A stretch of DNA of 64,000 bases from Patiria miniata (taxonomy: Eukaryota; Echinodermata; Asteroidea; Valvatida; Asterinidae), in assembly GCF_015706575.1 (NCBI RefSeq), contig NW_024037065.1, positions 3,596,001 through 3,660,000 on the forward strand, written 5' to 3'. The notes beneath the pieces were generated by a model. The model did not search any database, had not been told where the DNA came from, and was given only the letters and a program-made list of their open reading frames with translations. Both the position numbers and the translations under genes were made by a program. This document shows, in pieces, positions 34,801 through 44,349 of the stretch. Numbering within the stretch: position 1 is the stretch's first letter; each line of letters starts with the position of its first letter.

Positions 34801-37800
34801 ATAGACGGGAGAGGGCGCGTGCCAAGTCAGCGCACTAGTATTGTTACGAAGTTAATCCGATCGATACAAAAAGTAATTGGATTTCCGAATGCTCGACAGC
34901 AGAAAGCAGCGATAGATGGCAAAAGTGAATTTTGCGTTGATCAGACTGAAACGAGTACGATTGTCTATTTGAAGACTTATTTTAAAGTCATTTTTATTGG
35001 GTTTATGGGTATTGTGCACGTTGCGTTTTCCAAGGTATAAACAAACACTCACCGCAGCATACTTGCAGGATACAACCTGTGTCGGCCGTGGGGGTATATG
35101 ATAAATCCACGATCCATAATCCATGCGTCTGTACGGAGACCGGTGGTCGATCACCCCTCGATGATCGCAACGATCATGGAGCAAATAAATCCGTCCGTGC
35201 GCCTATATTCCTCTTGTTAATCGATACAATACCAATGGCACTCTTCTACACTGCCACCAGAATCATCCAAGTAAAAATAGATGTCTGTGCGCGGTGATCG
35301 TAGAAAAGGGAAGGTTTTGGCATCAGCGAGAGCAATTGCTAGTACACATGCACACTACTGTATACATTACGGCCGTCCGATCAGATAGCGCTCAAGTTTT
35401 CTTAATCCGTGACGGCTAAATTATCGATTAGGCTCTATAGTCTGCAGAGGCGCGTACAATAAGGAATGGATTCAGTGGTTTAAAGCCATAACAAAACGTG
35501 TGGGCTTGTGGTTTTTAAAGGGAACTACGGCCTGGAAAGTGCCCGATTGTGTATCGCAATAACACCACCATCATTGTGCATTTTGTAATATTTCGTACTA
35601 GAACGACCCCAAAACCAAGCTATAGCCTATCCATAGTTAAAAATTCAATCGTAACGTGGTAAAAACGGTGCCCCTTTAACGCTGTCTGTATAGAAATGCA
35701 CCGAACCCTAGTTGTACCTCCGTGCCGGATTTGTTTACAAAATCGAGGATGACTGTTTCATTTACGACCATTTTACGGGGGTTATTTAGAGGGCGTGTCC
35801 AAGTGCTAATTTTATGACTGAGAGTAGGCTTTTCCGATTGATAAGACAACACAAACAAAGAAAAATACAACTGCAGAAAGTATATACGTTATGACATTAT
35901 TGCTTTATTGACGTCATTTCTCATTAAAACATCATCCTACTCTATTCCCTGCTCATCCTACTCTTTTCCCTGCTCATCCTAATCTTTTCCCTGCTCATCC
36001 TACTCTTTTCCCTGCTCATCCTACTCTTTTCCCTGCTCATCCTACTCTTTTCCCTACTCATCCTACTCTTTTCCCTGCTCATCCTACTCTTTTCCCTGCT
36101 CATCCTATCCTACTCTTTTCCCTGCTCATCCTACTCTTTTTCCTGCTCATCCTACTCTTTTCCCTGCTCATCCTACTCTTTTCCCTGCTCATCCTACTCT
36201 TTTCCCTGCTCATCCTACTCTTTTCCCTGCTCATCCTACTCTTTTCACTGCTCATCCTACTCTTTTCCCTGCTCGACCTACTCTTTTCCCTGCTCATCCT
36301 ACTCTTTTCCCTGCTCATCCTACTCTTTTCCCTGCTCATCCTACTCTTTTCCCTGTTCATCCTACTCTTTTCCCTGCTCATCCTACTCTTTTCCCTGCTC
36401 ATCCTACTCTTTTCCCTGCTCATCCTACTCTTTTTCCTGCTCATCCTACTCTTTTCCCTGCTCATCCTACTCTTTTTTCTGCTCATCCTATCCTACTCTC
36501 TTCCCTGCTCATCCTACTCTTTTTCCTGCTCATCCTACTCTTTTCCCTGCTCATCCTACTCTTTTCCCTGCTCATCCTATCCTACTTTTTTCCCTGCTCA
36601 TCCTACTCTTTTTCCTGCTCATCCTACTCTTTTCCCTGCTCATCCTACTCTTTTCCCTGCTCATCCTACTCTTTTCACTGCTCATCCTACTCTTTTTCCT
36701 GCTCATCCTATCCTACTCTTTTCCCTGCTCATCCTACTCTTTTTCCTGCTCATCCTACTCTTTTCTACTCTATGCCGCAGAGTAGGATGAGCACGGAAAA
36801 GAGTAGGATGAGCAGGGAAAAGAGTAAAATGAGCAGGGAAAAGAGTAGGATAGGATGAGCAGGAAAAAGAGTAGGATAGGATGAGCAGGAAAAAGAGTAG
36901 GATGAGCAGGGAAAAGAGTAGGATGAGCAGGGAAAAGAGTAGGATGAGCAGGGAAAAGAGTAGGATGAGCAGGGAAAAGAGTAGGATGAGCAGGGAAAAG
37001 AGTAGGATGAGCAGGGAAAAGAGTAGGATGAGCAGGAAAAAGAGTAGGATGAGCAGGGAAAAAAGTAGGATGAGTAGGGAAAAGAGTAGGATGAGCAGGG
37101 AAAAGAGTAGGATGAGCAGGGAAAAGAGTAGGATGAGCAGGGAAAAGATTAGGATGAGCAGGGAAAAGAGTAGGATGAGCAGGGAATAGAGTAGGATGAT
37201 GTTTTAATGAGAAATGACGTCAATAAAGCAATAATGTCATAACGTATATACTTTCTGCAGTTGTATTTTTCTTTGTTTGTGTTGTCTTATCAATCGGAAA
37301 AGCCTACTCTCAGTCATAAAATTAGCACTTGGACACGCCCTCTAAATAACCCCCGTAAAATGGTCGTAAATGAAACAGTCATCCTCGATTTTGTAAACAA
37401 ATCCGGCACGGAGGTACAACTAGGGTTCGGTGCATTCCTATACAGACAGCGTTAAAGGGGCACCGTTTTTACCACGTTACGATTGAATTTTTAACTATGG
37501 ATAGGCTATAGCTTGGTTTTGGGGTCGTTCTAGTACGAAATATTACAAAATGCACAATGATGGTGGTGTTATTCCGATACACAATCGGGCACTTTCCAGG
37601 CCGTAGTTCCCTTTAAAAACCACAAGCCCGCACGTTTTGTTATGGCTTTAAACCACTGAATCCATTCCTTATTGTACGCGCCTCTGCAGACTATAGAGCC
37701 TAATCGATAATTTAGCCGTCACGGATTAAGAAAACTTGAGCGCTATCTGATCGGACGGCCGTAATGTATACAGTAGTGTGCATGTGTACTAGCAATTGCT

Positions 37801-40568
37801 CTCGATAGGCGCACGGACGGATTTATTTGCTCCATGATCGTTGCGATCATCGAGGGGTGATCGACCACCGGTCTCCGTACAGACGCATGGATTATGGATC
37901 GTGGATTTATCATATACCCCCACGGCCGACACAGGTTGTACCCTGCAAGTATGCTGCGGTGGGTGTTTGTTTATACCTTGGAAAACGCAACGTGCACAAT
38001 ACCCATAAACCCAATAAAAATGACTTTAAAATAAGTCTTCAAATAGACAATCGTACTCGTTTCAGTCTGATCAACGCAAAATTCACTTTTGCCATCTATC
38101 GCTGCTTTCTGCTGTCGAGCATTCGGAAATCCAATTACTTTTTGTATCGATCGGATTAACTTCGTAACAATACTAGTGCGCTGACTTGGCACGCGCCCTC
38201 TCCCGTCTATTGTTGGGGGATTATATAACACCACAGCTGTTCGTTCACAGGGACTAACGTATGAAACTCATATTCGGGCTAAGATCCAAATGTACCATAA
38301 AAATATATATATTTTTGTTCCATACCTTATGCAATCTTTCCCATAGAATTGGTCAAACTGTACCCGGTTCCTTATACCCACACCTATTCCCTATTCATCC
38401 CATCCATTCATTAGGTCAAACTGTGCCCGGAATTTCCACATCCCTTAATTCATATTTATATCTACATATTTCCATATTTACATATTTATGTGACCTTTAC
38501 ATATTTCTATGCCCAAGGTCAAATTGTGTCAGACAGTCTACCTCCACTACTCATAGCATCATTTGCAGCCCTATATCTTTGTAAGCATGGGTCCCATTGC
38601 GTTGAAACTTTGAATGCCCTCATATTGGGAAGTGTTAATGTGAAAATATCGGTGGCGACAGTATCACTTCTGTGGTCGTCATGTGAGGGCGCCCTAACCT
38701 TGCGTCTTTTAAAGCCCTTTATCTCCACAACTATTCGTCCGATTCAGTTTAAACTTTGCATGCACTAATAGTCGTCATAATATCATGTCCTTGTCAAATA
38801 TTGTTACCAGTCGAAACAGCTTGTGTTTGTCCACAAACACATTTCTAGTTTCTTTTGTGGCTGTTTATGTGATGGACTCAAGATTTTGTTTTCTCTAGAC
38901 TTTATATGGACTGTTTACCAGTACTGGACTGTTTTACCTGTAAAACCCCTGCTTCCTCAAACGTTTCGGGAGTAACAACTGTTTGTCTCGCTTTGAACTC
39001 TCCCAGCGTCATATTTTCCAAGACACCAGCCCGTGGGGCTTGTGTGAGAAGCAGTTTCATCATGATTAGGTTCCTCAGTCGTACTGACGAAGTGGGTGTG
39101 AGACGTGTTCCTGCAACATAATCATGGTACATGAATGTTTTGAATGTCATATTTAAATTACTGAAATGGTAATGGAAATAAACTGTTTACTATTCGTAAT
39201 TTTGTTGCTTAATAAAGAAAAGCCTCTCTGTCCATTTCACATCCAAGTGATGTACATGTAGGCTAACATGCATGGTACCGGTTTGTGCACAACACTGTGG
39301 AGGCCAGATTTTCTTAGCAAAACCCAAAATGATGAAAACGTGCCTGTAAACGACATTGTTGAAAAGCAATTGCAAGAGGTAGTAAAACAAAAACAGATAT
39401 ATCTCAAACCACAGGAAGGAGAAAAAAACTATCAGTCCATGTTGCTCAGGTGCTGATAATCCCAGAGTGTATTTTGGTTGCATTTTTGCAGTATATGACT
39501 GCTTCTTTTGAGGGGTCATTTTATTGAACAACTGAAATCCTTCCAATTAAAATTCTCCAAAAGAATCACTATAGATGTGCCAGTGGCTGCAAGTTTTACC
39601 AGTAATATGTATGCCTTACGGGGACTTGTCAAGATGTCAAGTTCTTTTCCAGCACGTTCCCTGAAGATGAGTATGTCTTTTCCAGGGATGATGAGTTCTG
39701 GATAAGAAATATCAATTTATCACGGTTAGTACTGTACTGTACTCATGCATGTTTCTCATATTCAATACATTATGAACAATCACACATCTGATGTTGGTCG
39801 ATTAGCAGACAACATTAAAACAACGACACTTCAGAAACATGTCAAAGATCATTGAATGCCTTCACACTTTACCATAATACCTTCCGATGCATCACTCTGT
39901 CAAAATTACAGCAAGAAAATTGGAACCCCATGTACAATTAGTGTTGGGAGAAAACAAATTTGTCCAAATCCGAATAGTTGATTTTATAAAAAGCGAAATT
40001 CACCGATGGCATTTTCAAGTGCAAATAAAACATGCGCATGACCAATCACACATCACATGCATGCCTGCTGAAGGGCTTTCAAGAATAAAAATGTGTATGT
40101 GCTAACAAAGTGGTTCGATGTAGGGCTATTCTTCGATGACTGCCGCACGATGACAAATTATAATGTAGGGGCACGACATTTTATAATAGCACACCCAAGG
40201 TCAGCCGGTTAATTAGTGGGACTGGCAAGGTTATTTGTGACACCTATCTGGGGTCGTATATCTACGCCTCACTAGTTAGTTCCAAGTTATTGGTTAAGAA
40301 TGCATTATTGGATTCTTCCCAGGGACAAACTTTGTCGAGAAGCTTGTTTATATCATTCAAAAGACACACTTGTGTTTATTGGTAGTACCTGAGAGATAAA
40401 GTCGATAGGCGACGGATATTTTGTGAATGGCGGAATAATTACGTTTCGGGCCGATTCACCCAGGCACGTCGTTGCGGCCTCTTGCCGTGCGTGCTTCTTG
40501 CTGTCGCAGGTGAGACTTTCTCTCCTCAAATGTGTCCATTTTACAACTGCTTCTCGATATTGTTTCAT
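19708..40568 (-). CDS. Tyrosine-recombinase-like multi-exon gene (15-exon model)
   Basis: Minus-strand gene assembled by eye: exons 40389-40568, 39881-39896, 39620-39697, 38938-39110, 26667-26784, 26516-26590, 26266-26420, 25756-25905, 24271-24297, 23843-23899, 22846-22896, 21300-21327, 20783-20850, 19990-20038, 19708-19838. They total 1356 nt, 451 codons plus stop, with GT-AG borders and matching phases. The ATG follows an in-frame TAA. Recombinase-like landmarks: Arg in PRAGVLENMT (exon 4), Lys in HKTSKAGPA (exon 5), Arg in NPTIVRKTAATK (exon 7), His and Tyr in AHEPSTQRSYY (exon 8), the usual R-K-R-H-Y order. The first Arg-box His (HxxR) is replaced. Exons 9-11 encode Q/E/P-rich linkers; the C-terminus is Ser/Gln-rich. 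It may be a domesticated Crypton/YR-type gene. Intron 4 is 12.2 kb of repeats. Confidence 0.65.
19990..20038 (-). CDS. Recombinase-like gene, exon 14
   Basis: Strong acceptor TTCTCTAACAG and donor AGAG|GTATGT. Encodes IPHKNHSLHKQAGKSR, phase 0 in and 1 out. It can be joined in frame either to 19708-19838 or to 19263-19441. Confidence 0.55.
20783..20850 (-). CDS. Recombinase-like gene, exon 13
   Basis: Encodes KKEILEILRKKRQHFEDIVS then GQ, donor CAG|GTTAGC. With the acceptor ACATAG at 20851-20852 the phase fits exon 12. An upstream AG at 20868-20869 would add CLSNIA but breaks the phase. Charged, helix-like. Confidence 0.45.
21300..21327 (-). CDS. Recombinase-like gene, exon 12 (28-nt microexon)
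   Basis: Good acceptor (CTTTGTTTGCTCTCACCAACAG) in two halves by eye, donor CAAG|GTAAGA. Encodes ALSRLEQTQ, phase 0 in and 1 out. Confidence 0.45.
22846..22896 (-). CDS. Recombinase-like gene, exon 11 (duplicated)
   Basis: 51 nt, phase 0 both ends, acceptor TATCCAG and donor CAG|GTAAAC. Encodes NSSPPEQYTQQDQNVCQ. The upstream intron shares TTTACTGAATRGTACATAAAG with that of exon 10. Confidence 0.6.
23045..23700. repeat. Palindrome-rich block between duplicated exons
   Basis: Clusters of TCGCAACT, GTTGCAACG, CGATGCATCGC and GACGCGT-type words at both ends (about 23050-23110 and 23565-23670) in inverted orientation. It probably is an inverted-repeat insertion, but ends and duplication are not clear. 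Confidence 0.35.
23843..23899 (-). CDS. Recombinase-like gene, exon 10 (duplicated)
   Basis: 57 nt, phase 0 both ends, acceptor TATCCAG and donor CAG|GTAAAC. Encodes NSPPQPEELDSQQDQSYCQ. Exon and flanking intron resemble exon 11, so this is a tandem exon duplication. Confidence 0.6.
24271..24297 (-). CDS. Recombinase-like gene, exon 9 (27-nt microexon)
   Basis: Encodes EHHQEQDSQ with donor CAG|GTACGT. The acceptor is weak (AAATGAAAAG, no pyrimidine tract), so it may be skipped. Phase 0 on both sides. Confidence 0.35.
25268..25716. mobile_element. Short inverted-repeat element (MITE-like)
   Basis: Left end ATCGTCGCCGGCACCAC at about 25269 and right end inverted (GTGATGCCGGCGACGAT) at about 25696-25714, with homology continuing through TGACACT-type words. 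The interior repeats AACTGACACC in both orientations. It lies in intron 8 of the recombinase-like gene. Confidence 0.6.
25756..25905 (-). CDS. Recombinase-like gene, exon 8 (His and Tyr nucleophile)
   Basis: Acceptor GTGTTCAG, donor GTG|GTAAGA, 50 codons. Contains NVAELMAHEPSTQRSYY, the H-x(n)-YY C-terminal signature of tyrosine recombinases. A short inverted-repeat element begins about 40 bp past the donor. Confidence 0.75.
26266..26420 (-). CDS. Recombinase-like gene, exon 7 (second Arg box)
   Basis: Acceptor CACTATAG, donor AAA|GTAGGT. Contains DVPLFLNAGGRSVYNVSQ, a Trp-bearing helix, and NPTIVRKTAATK, equivalent to the HxxR box with the His absent. Confidence 0.7.
26516..26590 (-). CDS. 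Recombinase-like gene, exon 6
   Basis: Acceptor TTTCAG, donor AAAAT|GTAAGA. Encodes SLGVETYEQVPAFLKLFKNS then IHSK. Phase 1 at both ends joins exons 5 and 7 cleanly. Confidence 0.65.
26667..26784 (-). CDS. Recombinase-like gene, exon 5 (HKT box)
   Basis: Acceptor GCTTAG, donor AAAG|GTGACT. Encodes VANHKTSKAGPAHIFLDQ and a helical stretch ending RPLTPDCK. HKT and GPA are typical of eukaryotic recombinase-like proteins around the catalytic Lys hairpin. Confidence 0.7.
27206..29701 (+). mobile_element. Helitron-like element, GCGGAAAAGC family
   Basis: Starts with the hairpin GGCTTTTCCGCAA/TTGCGGAAAAGCC and ends GCGGAAAAGCCC, an imperfect hairpin, then CTCTAG. The interior has irregular tandem segments with CCATAGACTTTGTACAC and TGATGACGTCATC words. 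No coding region. Confidence 0.55.
29704..31140 (+). mobile_element. Helitron-like element, CCGAAACAGC family, full-length copy
   Basis: 5' hairpin AGCTGTTTCGGTG, T-rich tract, several core monomers of about 170 bp, then CCGAAACAGC, a hairpin and CTAG. It is the only copy in the block with both ends. Confidence 0.6.
31141..34440 (+). repeat. 171-bp core satellite array with repeated 3' ends
   Basis: Monomers recur with a period of 171 bp (TGACGTCA at about 31296, 31467, 31638, 31809, 31980, 32151 and 32322). Each has GTTACGTCACATTAAAG, a TTTTGTACACGTTTTAAAAC word and CACCCACAGATGGTCCTAG. The array is interrupted by 3' termini at 32758 and 33622, suggesting read-through of tandem copies. Short ORFs here are translations of the monomer. 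Confidence 0.8.
34460..38551. mobile_element. 4.09-kb giant foldback element with 21-bp satellite core
   Basis: A near-perfect palindrome. Left arm 34460-35945 and right arm 37187-38551 are inverted copies; the right arm lacks about 121 bp corresponding to 35205-35325. Ends read AGTAGTGGAGGTAGACTGTC. The 6-bp CATAGC is directly repeated outside (34454-34459 and 38552-38557), so the whole palindrome moved as a unit into a Helitron-like repeat, which resumes at 38558. The core is a 21-bp minisatellite that inverts at about 36775. No transposase is encoded. Confidence 0.85.
35946..37186. repeat. 21-bp minisatellite with central inversion
   Basis: Unit AGGATGAGCAGGGAAAAGAGT, present as its complement to about 36770 and in direct orientation after 36780, with a short palindromic hinge (TATGCCGCAGAGTA). 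Occasional 5-bp insertions (TCCTA) shift the phase. The MSREKSR-type ORFs are repeat translations. Confidence 0.9.
38938..39110 (-). CDS. Recombinase-like gene, exon 4 (first catalytic Arg)
   Basis: Acceptor GTTGCAG, donor ACAG|GTAAAA, 57 codons. Contains LRNLIMMKLLLTQAPRAGVL followed by ENMTLGEF. This matches the R box of tyrosine recombinases, where a helix leads into an Arg before the first strand. Confidence 0.7.
39620..39697 (-). CDS. Recombinase-like gene, exon 3
   Basis: Acceptor TATCCAG, donor CCC C|GTAAGG. Encodes LIIPGKDILIFRERAGKELD and on to SP, the start of the helical part before the catalytic domain. Confidence 0.6.
39881..39896 (-). CDS. Recombinase-like gene, exon 2 (microexon)
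   Basis: 16-nt microexon encoding SDASE. A pyrimidine-rich tract and ACAG precede it and GTATTA follows. Its phase (0 in, 1 out) is exactly what joins exons 1 and 3. Confidence 0.4.
40389..40568 (-). CDS. Recombinase-like gene, exon 1
   Basis: 60 codons from ATG (MKQYREAVVKWTHL) to donor CAG|GTACTA, phase 0. An in-frame TAA lies four codons upstream of the ATG, supporting the start. Basic N-terminus, no known domain. Confidence 0.5.
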
Positions 40569-40599
40569 TGTCTCAATATGTTAAACTGGTGCATTATTA

Positions 40600-42193
40600 T
40601 GTGCAGATAACTTTCATAGGGGCAATAGACATGAATATGTGTGATTTTAGGGATGCTGTACTCGCAACAAAGTTTATAACTTTTGGCCAGTGGGCGCGCA
40701 GCGGGTCATAATAATATGCATGTAGTGTATTGCGCAATGGCGCCCATGTGTCGTTACTGTACGTGTACAATGTCGCTTCTTGCTGTTGTGTGTACAACGT
40801 ACGTGTGTTGTTGGGGCACTGCGCTGTGTGTTAAAGAACGCGTGCTAGCTTCAGCGCGGTGGCGCTGTATTATTGGGGCACTGCGCTGCGTGTGGCAAGG
40901 CTCACTAACTATTTTAGGCGCTTAATTACACAGATTGGGTGAATCTCTTTTTCCCTTTTATTGTATTGGTCTTTACACACTCCACTGTAAACTTGTGTAT
41001 AGAGCATTGTTATTAGTGTCATTTTATAAATACACTCATGTTGAATTTGACATGTACCTTGCATTTTATAGACCTTGCCGACTACTCATAGATTTCGAGC
41101 AGTGTCTTCATAATATTATGTCATGGCCTCGTCTAAACCTCATTGGACACTGTAGCTATACTACCTTGAGCACTACTCGTCACATTATTCACCATTATTC
41201 ACCACCCCATCTTATATCAGGGTAAGCTTGTGAATTCTAGGTGTCGATTTATATTGCATAATTTCCAGCCTTTTTGAGGAGGAAATAGGAATTATATTAT
41301 TCATGAGTACATGTATTGCATGTATTATCACTGTTTTACTTGGCAATGTCATCGCGTTTAGTAGCCAACAAGCTAAATTGCGCGGTGGATTTATACAGCT
41401 CTGTTATACACACATCCATTTGAAAGTGTATTGTACATTGTTTATTTTTGGAAAATGTATAATCGACAAACTGGTGAGACTGAGTGTATAGTTTTGACAA
41501 ACAACTGACGCTTATTGTTTATTCTATCTTTTATTAACAGGTTTTTTTTATTGGGATTGTATATCATTGACGTACATCAGATGGAATAAAATTTAATCAA
41601 GCATTGTATATAAGAGTGCTGCGTCCAAGTTTCTTCGGGCTCCCTATCCACCTCATCGTAGATGGACCACCAGCCTTGGATTGTCCCAGGGTCGACCATA
41701 CTACTACAATAACAACCGCGCGCGCGTGTGCGTCGTTCCAATACTTGTGCGCGCTGCGCTGAATAACAAAACGAACTACTAATTTAAATTTTCCTACGCT
41801 ACTTCTTAAGAATCACCGTTGGAAATGCCTTCTTTCGTTGATTACTTCAAAATGACAGCTTCCCAGAAGGAATAATTTCACAGGGAGTTTAGTTCCCTTA
41901 CTATATTTCAACCAAGTATGTTTTCCAACAATAATTACGCCAGTTACTTTTCGGATGGCTGCAAATGATGGACTATAGCTATAAATGAACGATTGAGGGC
42001 GCGGCCTCGGCCGCGTCTGACTGATCCATTGGCTGCGTCCGTTTAGCCGTGTCCACAGCCGCAGACGCAGCCTGCAGCCACAGCCGAAACATTCGGACGC
42101 AGCCATATTTGAGAAACTACTGGCAGACGGAATTGCCTAGCGTAGTGATATTTGTTTTTGAATAGGCAGACGTAATTGCCTATAGTCGTATTA
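40600..42193. other. Intergenic, likely promoter side of the recombinase-like gene
   Basis: Includes two partial copies of TTGGGGCACTGCGCTG at about 40811-40900 and a GC-rich patch at 41990-42110. No exon with splice support was found. The start of the recombinase-like gene lies just left. Confidence 0.4.
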
Positions 42194-42195
42194 TA

Positions 42196-42450
42196 CACTG
42201 CAAAAACTGTGTTTAGACTCTAAACGTTTTTCTAAACACTTTTTTGCTATCAGTTTGTAAACATGTCCCATCGCTAAACACTTGCAGTGTTTAACACCAA
42301 AACACTTGGTGTTTAGATATTAAACATTTGGTGTTTAGATATTAAACATTTGTTGTTTAGAAATGAACATTATGGTGTTTAGAAATTAAACATGACAGTG
42401 TTTAGAAATTAAACATGATAGTGTTTAGAAAATAAACACAACACTTCACA
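42196..42450. repeat. CACTG-type terminus with AAACAC subterminal repeats (left)
   Basis: After the terminus come at least seven TGTTTAG/CTAAACA words, five of them in a rough 28-bp tandem array (GTGTTTAGAAATTAAACAT). Confidence 0.75.
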
Positions 42451-42459
42451 AAAGGAAAC

Positions 42460-43300
42460 TGAAAATTCACTGATTCGTTTTCAATACACTTTTTTTTTAT
42501 TTTACAACTTTTTAACTTATTCTAAGACATTTTGAACAAACTTTAACAAACTTTAATGTCCAACATTTTCATAATTTTGTTTGAAATTCATTTAGCATTT
42601 AAAGAAAATTAAATGAATTTAATTTTAGAAAAAAAATCAATTAGTTTTTGCTTTTAATTCAAATAGCTCATATTTCATTTCATTTTTTAATATACAAATT
42701 TTGTATTTAGCTTTTAGCAATGCACAATTTCAACCTTTTAGTGTCCATAAAATGTTTCTTTTTCCTGAGGAACACATCTTGTGACACCATGCTCTTCTTC
42801 ATTGAATGCTTGACATCCCATTTGAGTTGATTTTATTAAAAAGTGCACCTTTATAATCATTAAAAAAAGTACAGTCGAACCCTGATAAGAGCACCGTCAA
42901 TACAACATCCTGCCAATATAGGTCTCGTTCAAATGACGTCATTTCCTACAGGCCATGAACTGACACAACAAATCCGTGAAAAAAGAGAACATTTTACAGC
43001 GACAAAATGTCCCAAAATCTGGTGCCTTTTTGTGCTGAAATAGCCGTAACACATCAGTGGTTTCTGCCTCAAATGACATCTTTTACTCATGAATATTCTC
43101 AATGGCATAAAAACATAAAAGGCACCAAAATATCAGGTAAAATGGCAAATGAAAATTGAAAATAAGATTAAATGGCACATGCATTTTCAAGGATTGCATG
43201 TAAAATTACATTGCACATGGGCTCTTTAAAATAATAATTTCAGTTACACTTTGGATTTTGCATATTAATACACGTACTACATATCAAAAAGGCTACTCAT
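42460..43300. other. AT-rich stretch, no gene seen
   Basis: T-rich and A-rich sequence downstream (in gene direction) of the SAM-domain gene. No exon or ORF supported. Confidence 0.4.
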
Positions 43301-43310
43301 CATCCTAAAT

Positions 43311-43806
43311 AACTTTTTTGTTTGCCAATGGAATTAAACCAAAATTTCAGATTTTGTAAAAAAAGCATGACACATTTTATGGAGCAAGTTTCATCAGTTT
43401 TGTGCAAGAGGGTGAGAATTATACGCCATACGAAAAAAAAACTCACTTCAGAAAATTGATACTGTGCTGGAAACGGTGGCAGAAGGGGCATGCTGCTGCT
43501 GACAGCTTCTGTGAAGGAATGCAGGATCACTCCTGATGTCATTTCACAACTCTACGATTGCATGTTGCGCCAACCGAAGGTATGCAATGACATCAGGGGT
43601 GATACGGCATTCCTTGCCACCGTCTCCAGCTCTATTTCGAAAATGGAGGACGCCAAGTCGAAATTGGCAGATTATAATAGTGATTATTTTTTTGGCGCAT
43701 GACGTATAAATCTCACCCTCTTGCACAAAGCTGATACAAATTGCCCCATAAAATGTGTCATGCCTTGTTGACATGATCTGAAATTTGGTTTAATTTAATT
43801 GGTAAA
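43311..43806. mobile_element. Inverted-repeat element (about 500 bp)
   Basis: Left arm about 43311-43535 and right arm about 43570-43806 are inverted copies with moderate divergence (for example GGTGAGAATTATACGCCAT against GGCGCATGACGTATAAATCTCACC). Ends read TTTGCCAATGGAATTAAACC and its complement. Non-coding foldback or MITE. Confidence 0.65.
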
Positions 43807-44025
43807 CAACAGAGTTTTAGGGTCAAAAGCAGGACTTTTTTCAACAATCTAGCTTCCCACCAATTTTCATGACAATAGGAACTTCCCTTATACATGTTTT
43901 TAAAAATGGAATTGTTGATGACATGAACATGACGTCAACAGTTTTAACATTCTAAAAATCCTAAGTGAACATAGCAAAGTTATTTAACATTTTTGGAAGT
44001 ATTCAACTTTTATGTTGTTTTGATG

Positions 44026-44349
44026 TGCTTATTCAACATGTTGCAGGGACCGCAATCTTTTCTCAACTTTGAAGAAACTGCAAGACCGCTCAAATGGAGA
44101 CAGTCTGTCTTTGAGCAAAAACAGTTGCAGGAAACCAAGAACCTGGTACTGTATTGGATACTGAAGGTCCCAGGCATAGTATGCTTGGGACAAGAACAGG
44201 ACCATCTCCATCACATTTTTTGTGTCCCTCATCTCTACGACATTACCATCATGTAGAAGGAACCCATTGGACAGCTCATGATCGTCTTCATGTGATATGA
44301 TGACTAGGCGAGGTGCCTCGGTAGCTACAGACGTGGGAATGTACGTGGC
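44026..44349 (-). CDS. SAM-domain gene, terminal exon
   Basis: Acceptor CTTTTAACCAG, 107 codons and TAA at 44026-44028. Contains PRLVIISHEDDHELSNGFLL and LSQAYYAWDLQYPIQYQVLG, matching the C-terminal YY-YP helix region of SAMD3-like proteins. ATTAAA at about 43788 on the minus strand may serve polyadenylation. Confidence 0.7.

Larger units (their letters stand above)
27063..38848. mobile_element. Composite of Helitron-like tandem-core elements filling one intron
   Basis: An 11.8-kb block. 5'-type ends are hairpins (AGCTGTTTCGGTG then its complement, at 27063, 27126 and 29704; and GGCTTTTCCGCAA at 27206) followed by T/C-rich simple sequence. 3'-type ends are hairpin TGTTTGTCCACAAACA followed by CTAG at 31140, 32758, 33622 and 38848; the GCGGAAAAGC family ends in CTAG at 29701. 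A 3' hairpin followed by CTRR is the hallmark of Helitrons; hairpin 5' end, microsatellite and tandem core match HINE/DINE-1-like non-autonomous forms. No Rep/helicase ORF is present. Confidence 0.6.

Noticed and set aside
36100..37189. MSREKSR repeat proteins on both strands
   Set aside because: A 21-bp repeat is a multiple of three and therefore stays open; there are no splice sites, no flanking coding sequence, and the array is inside a palindrome.
40683..40925. Cys-rich plus-strand ORF that could look like a secreted peptide
   Set aside because: It lies in a region with duplicated GGGGCACTGCGCTG words, has no splice or start support, and its Cys spacing fits no family.
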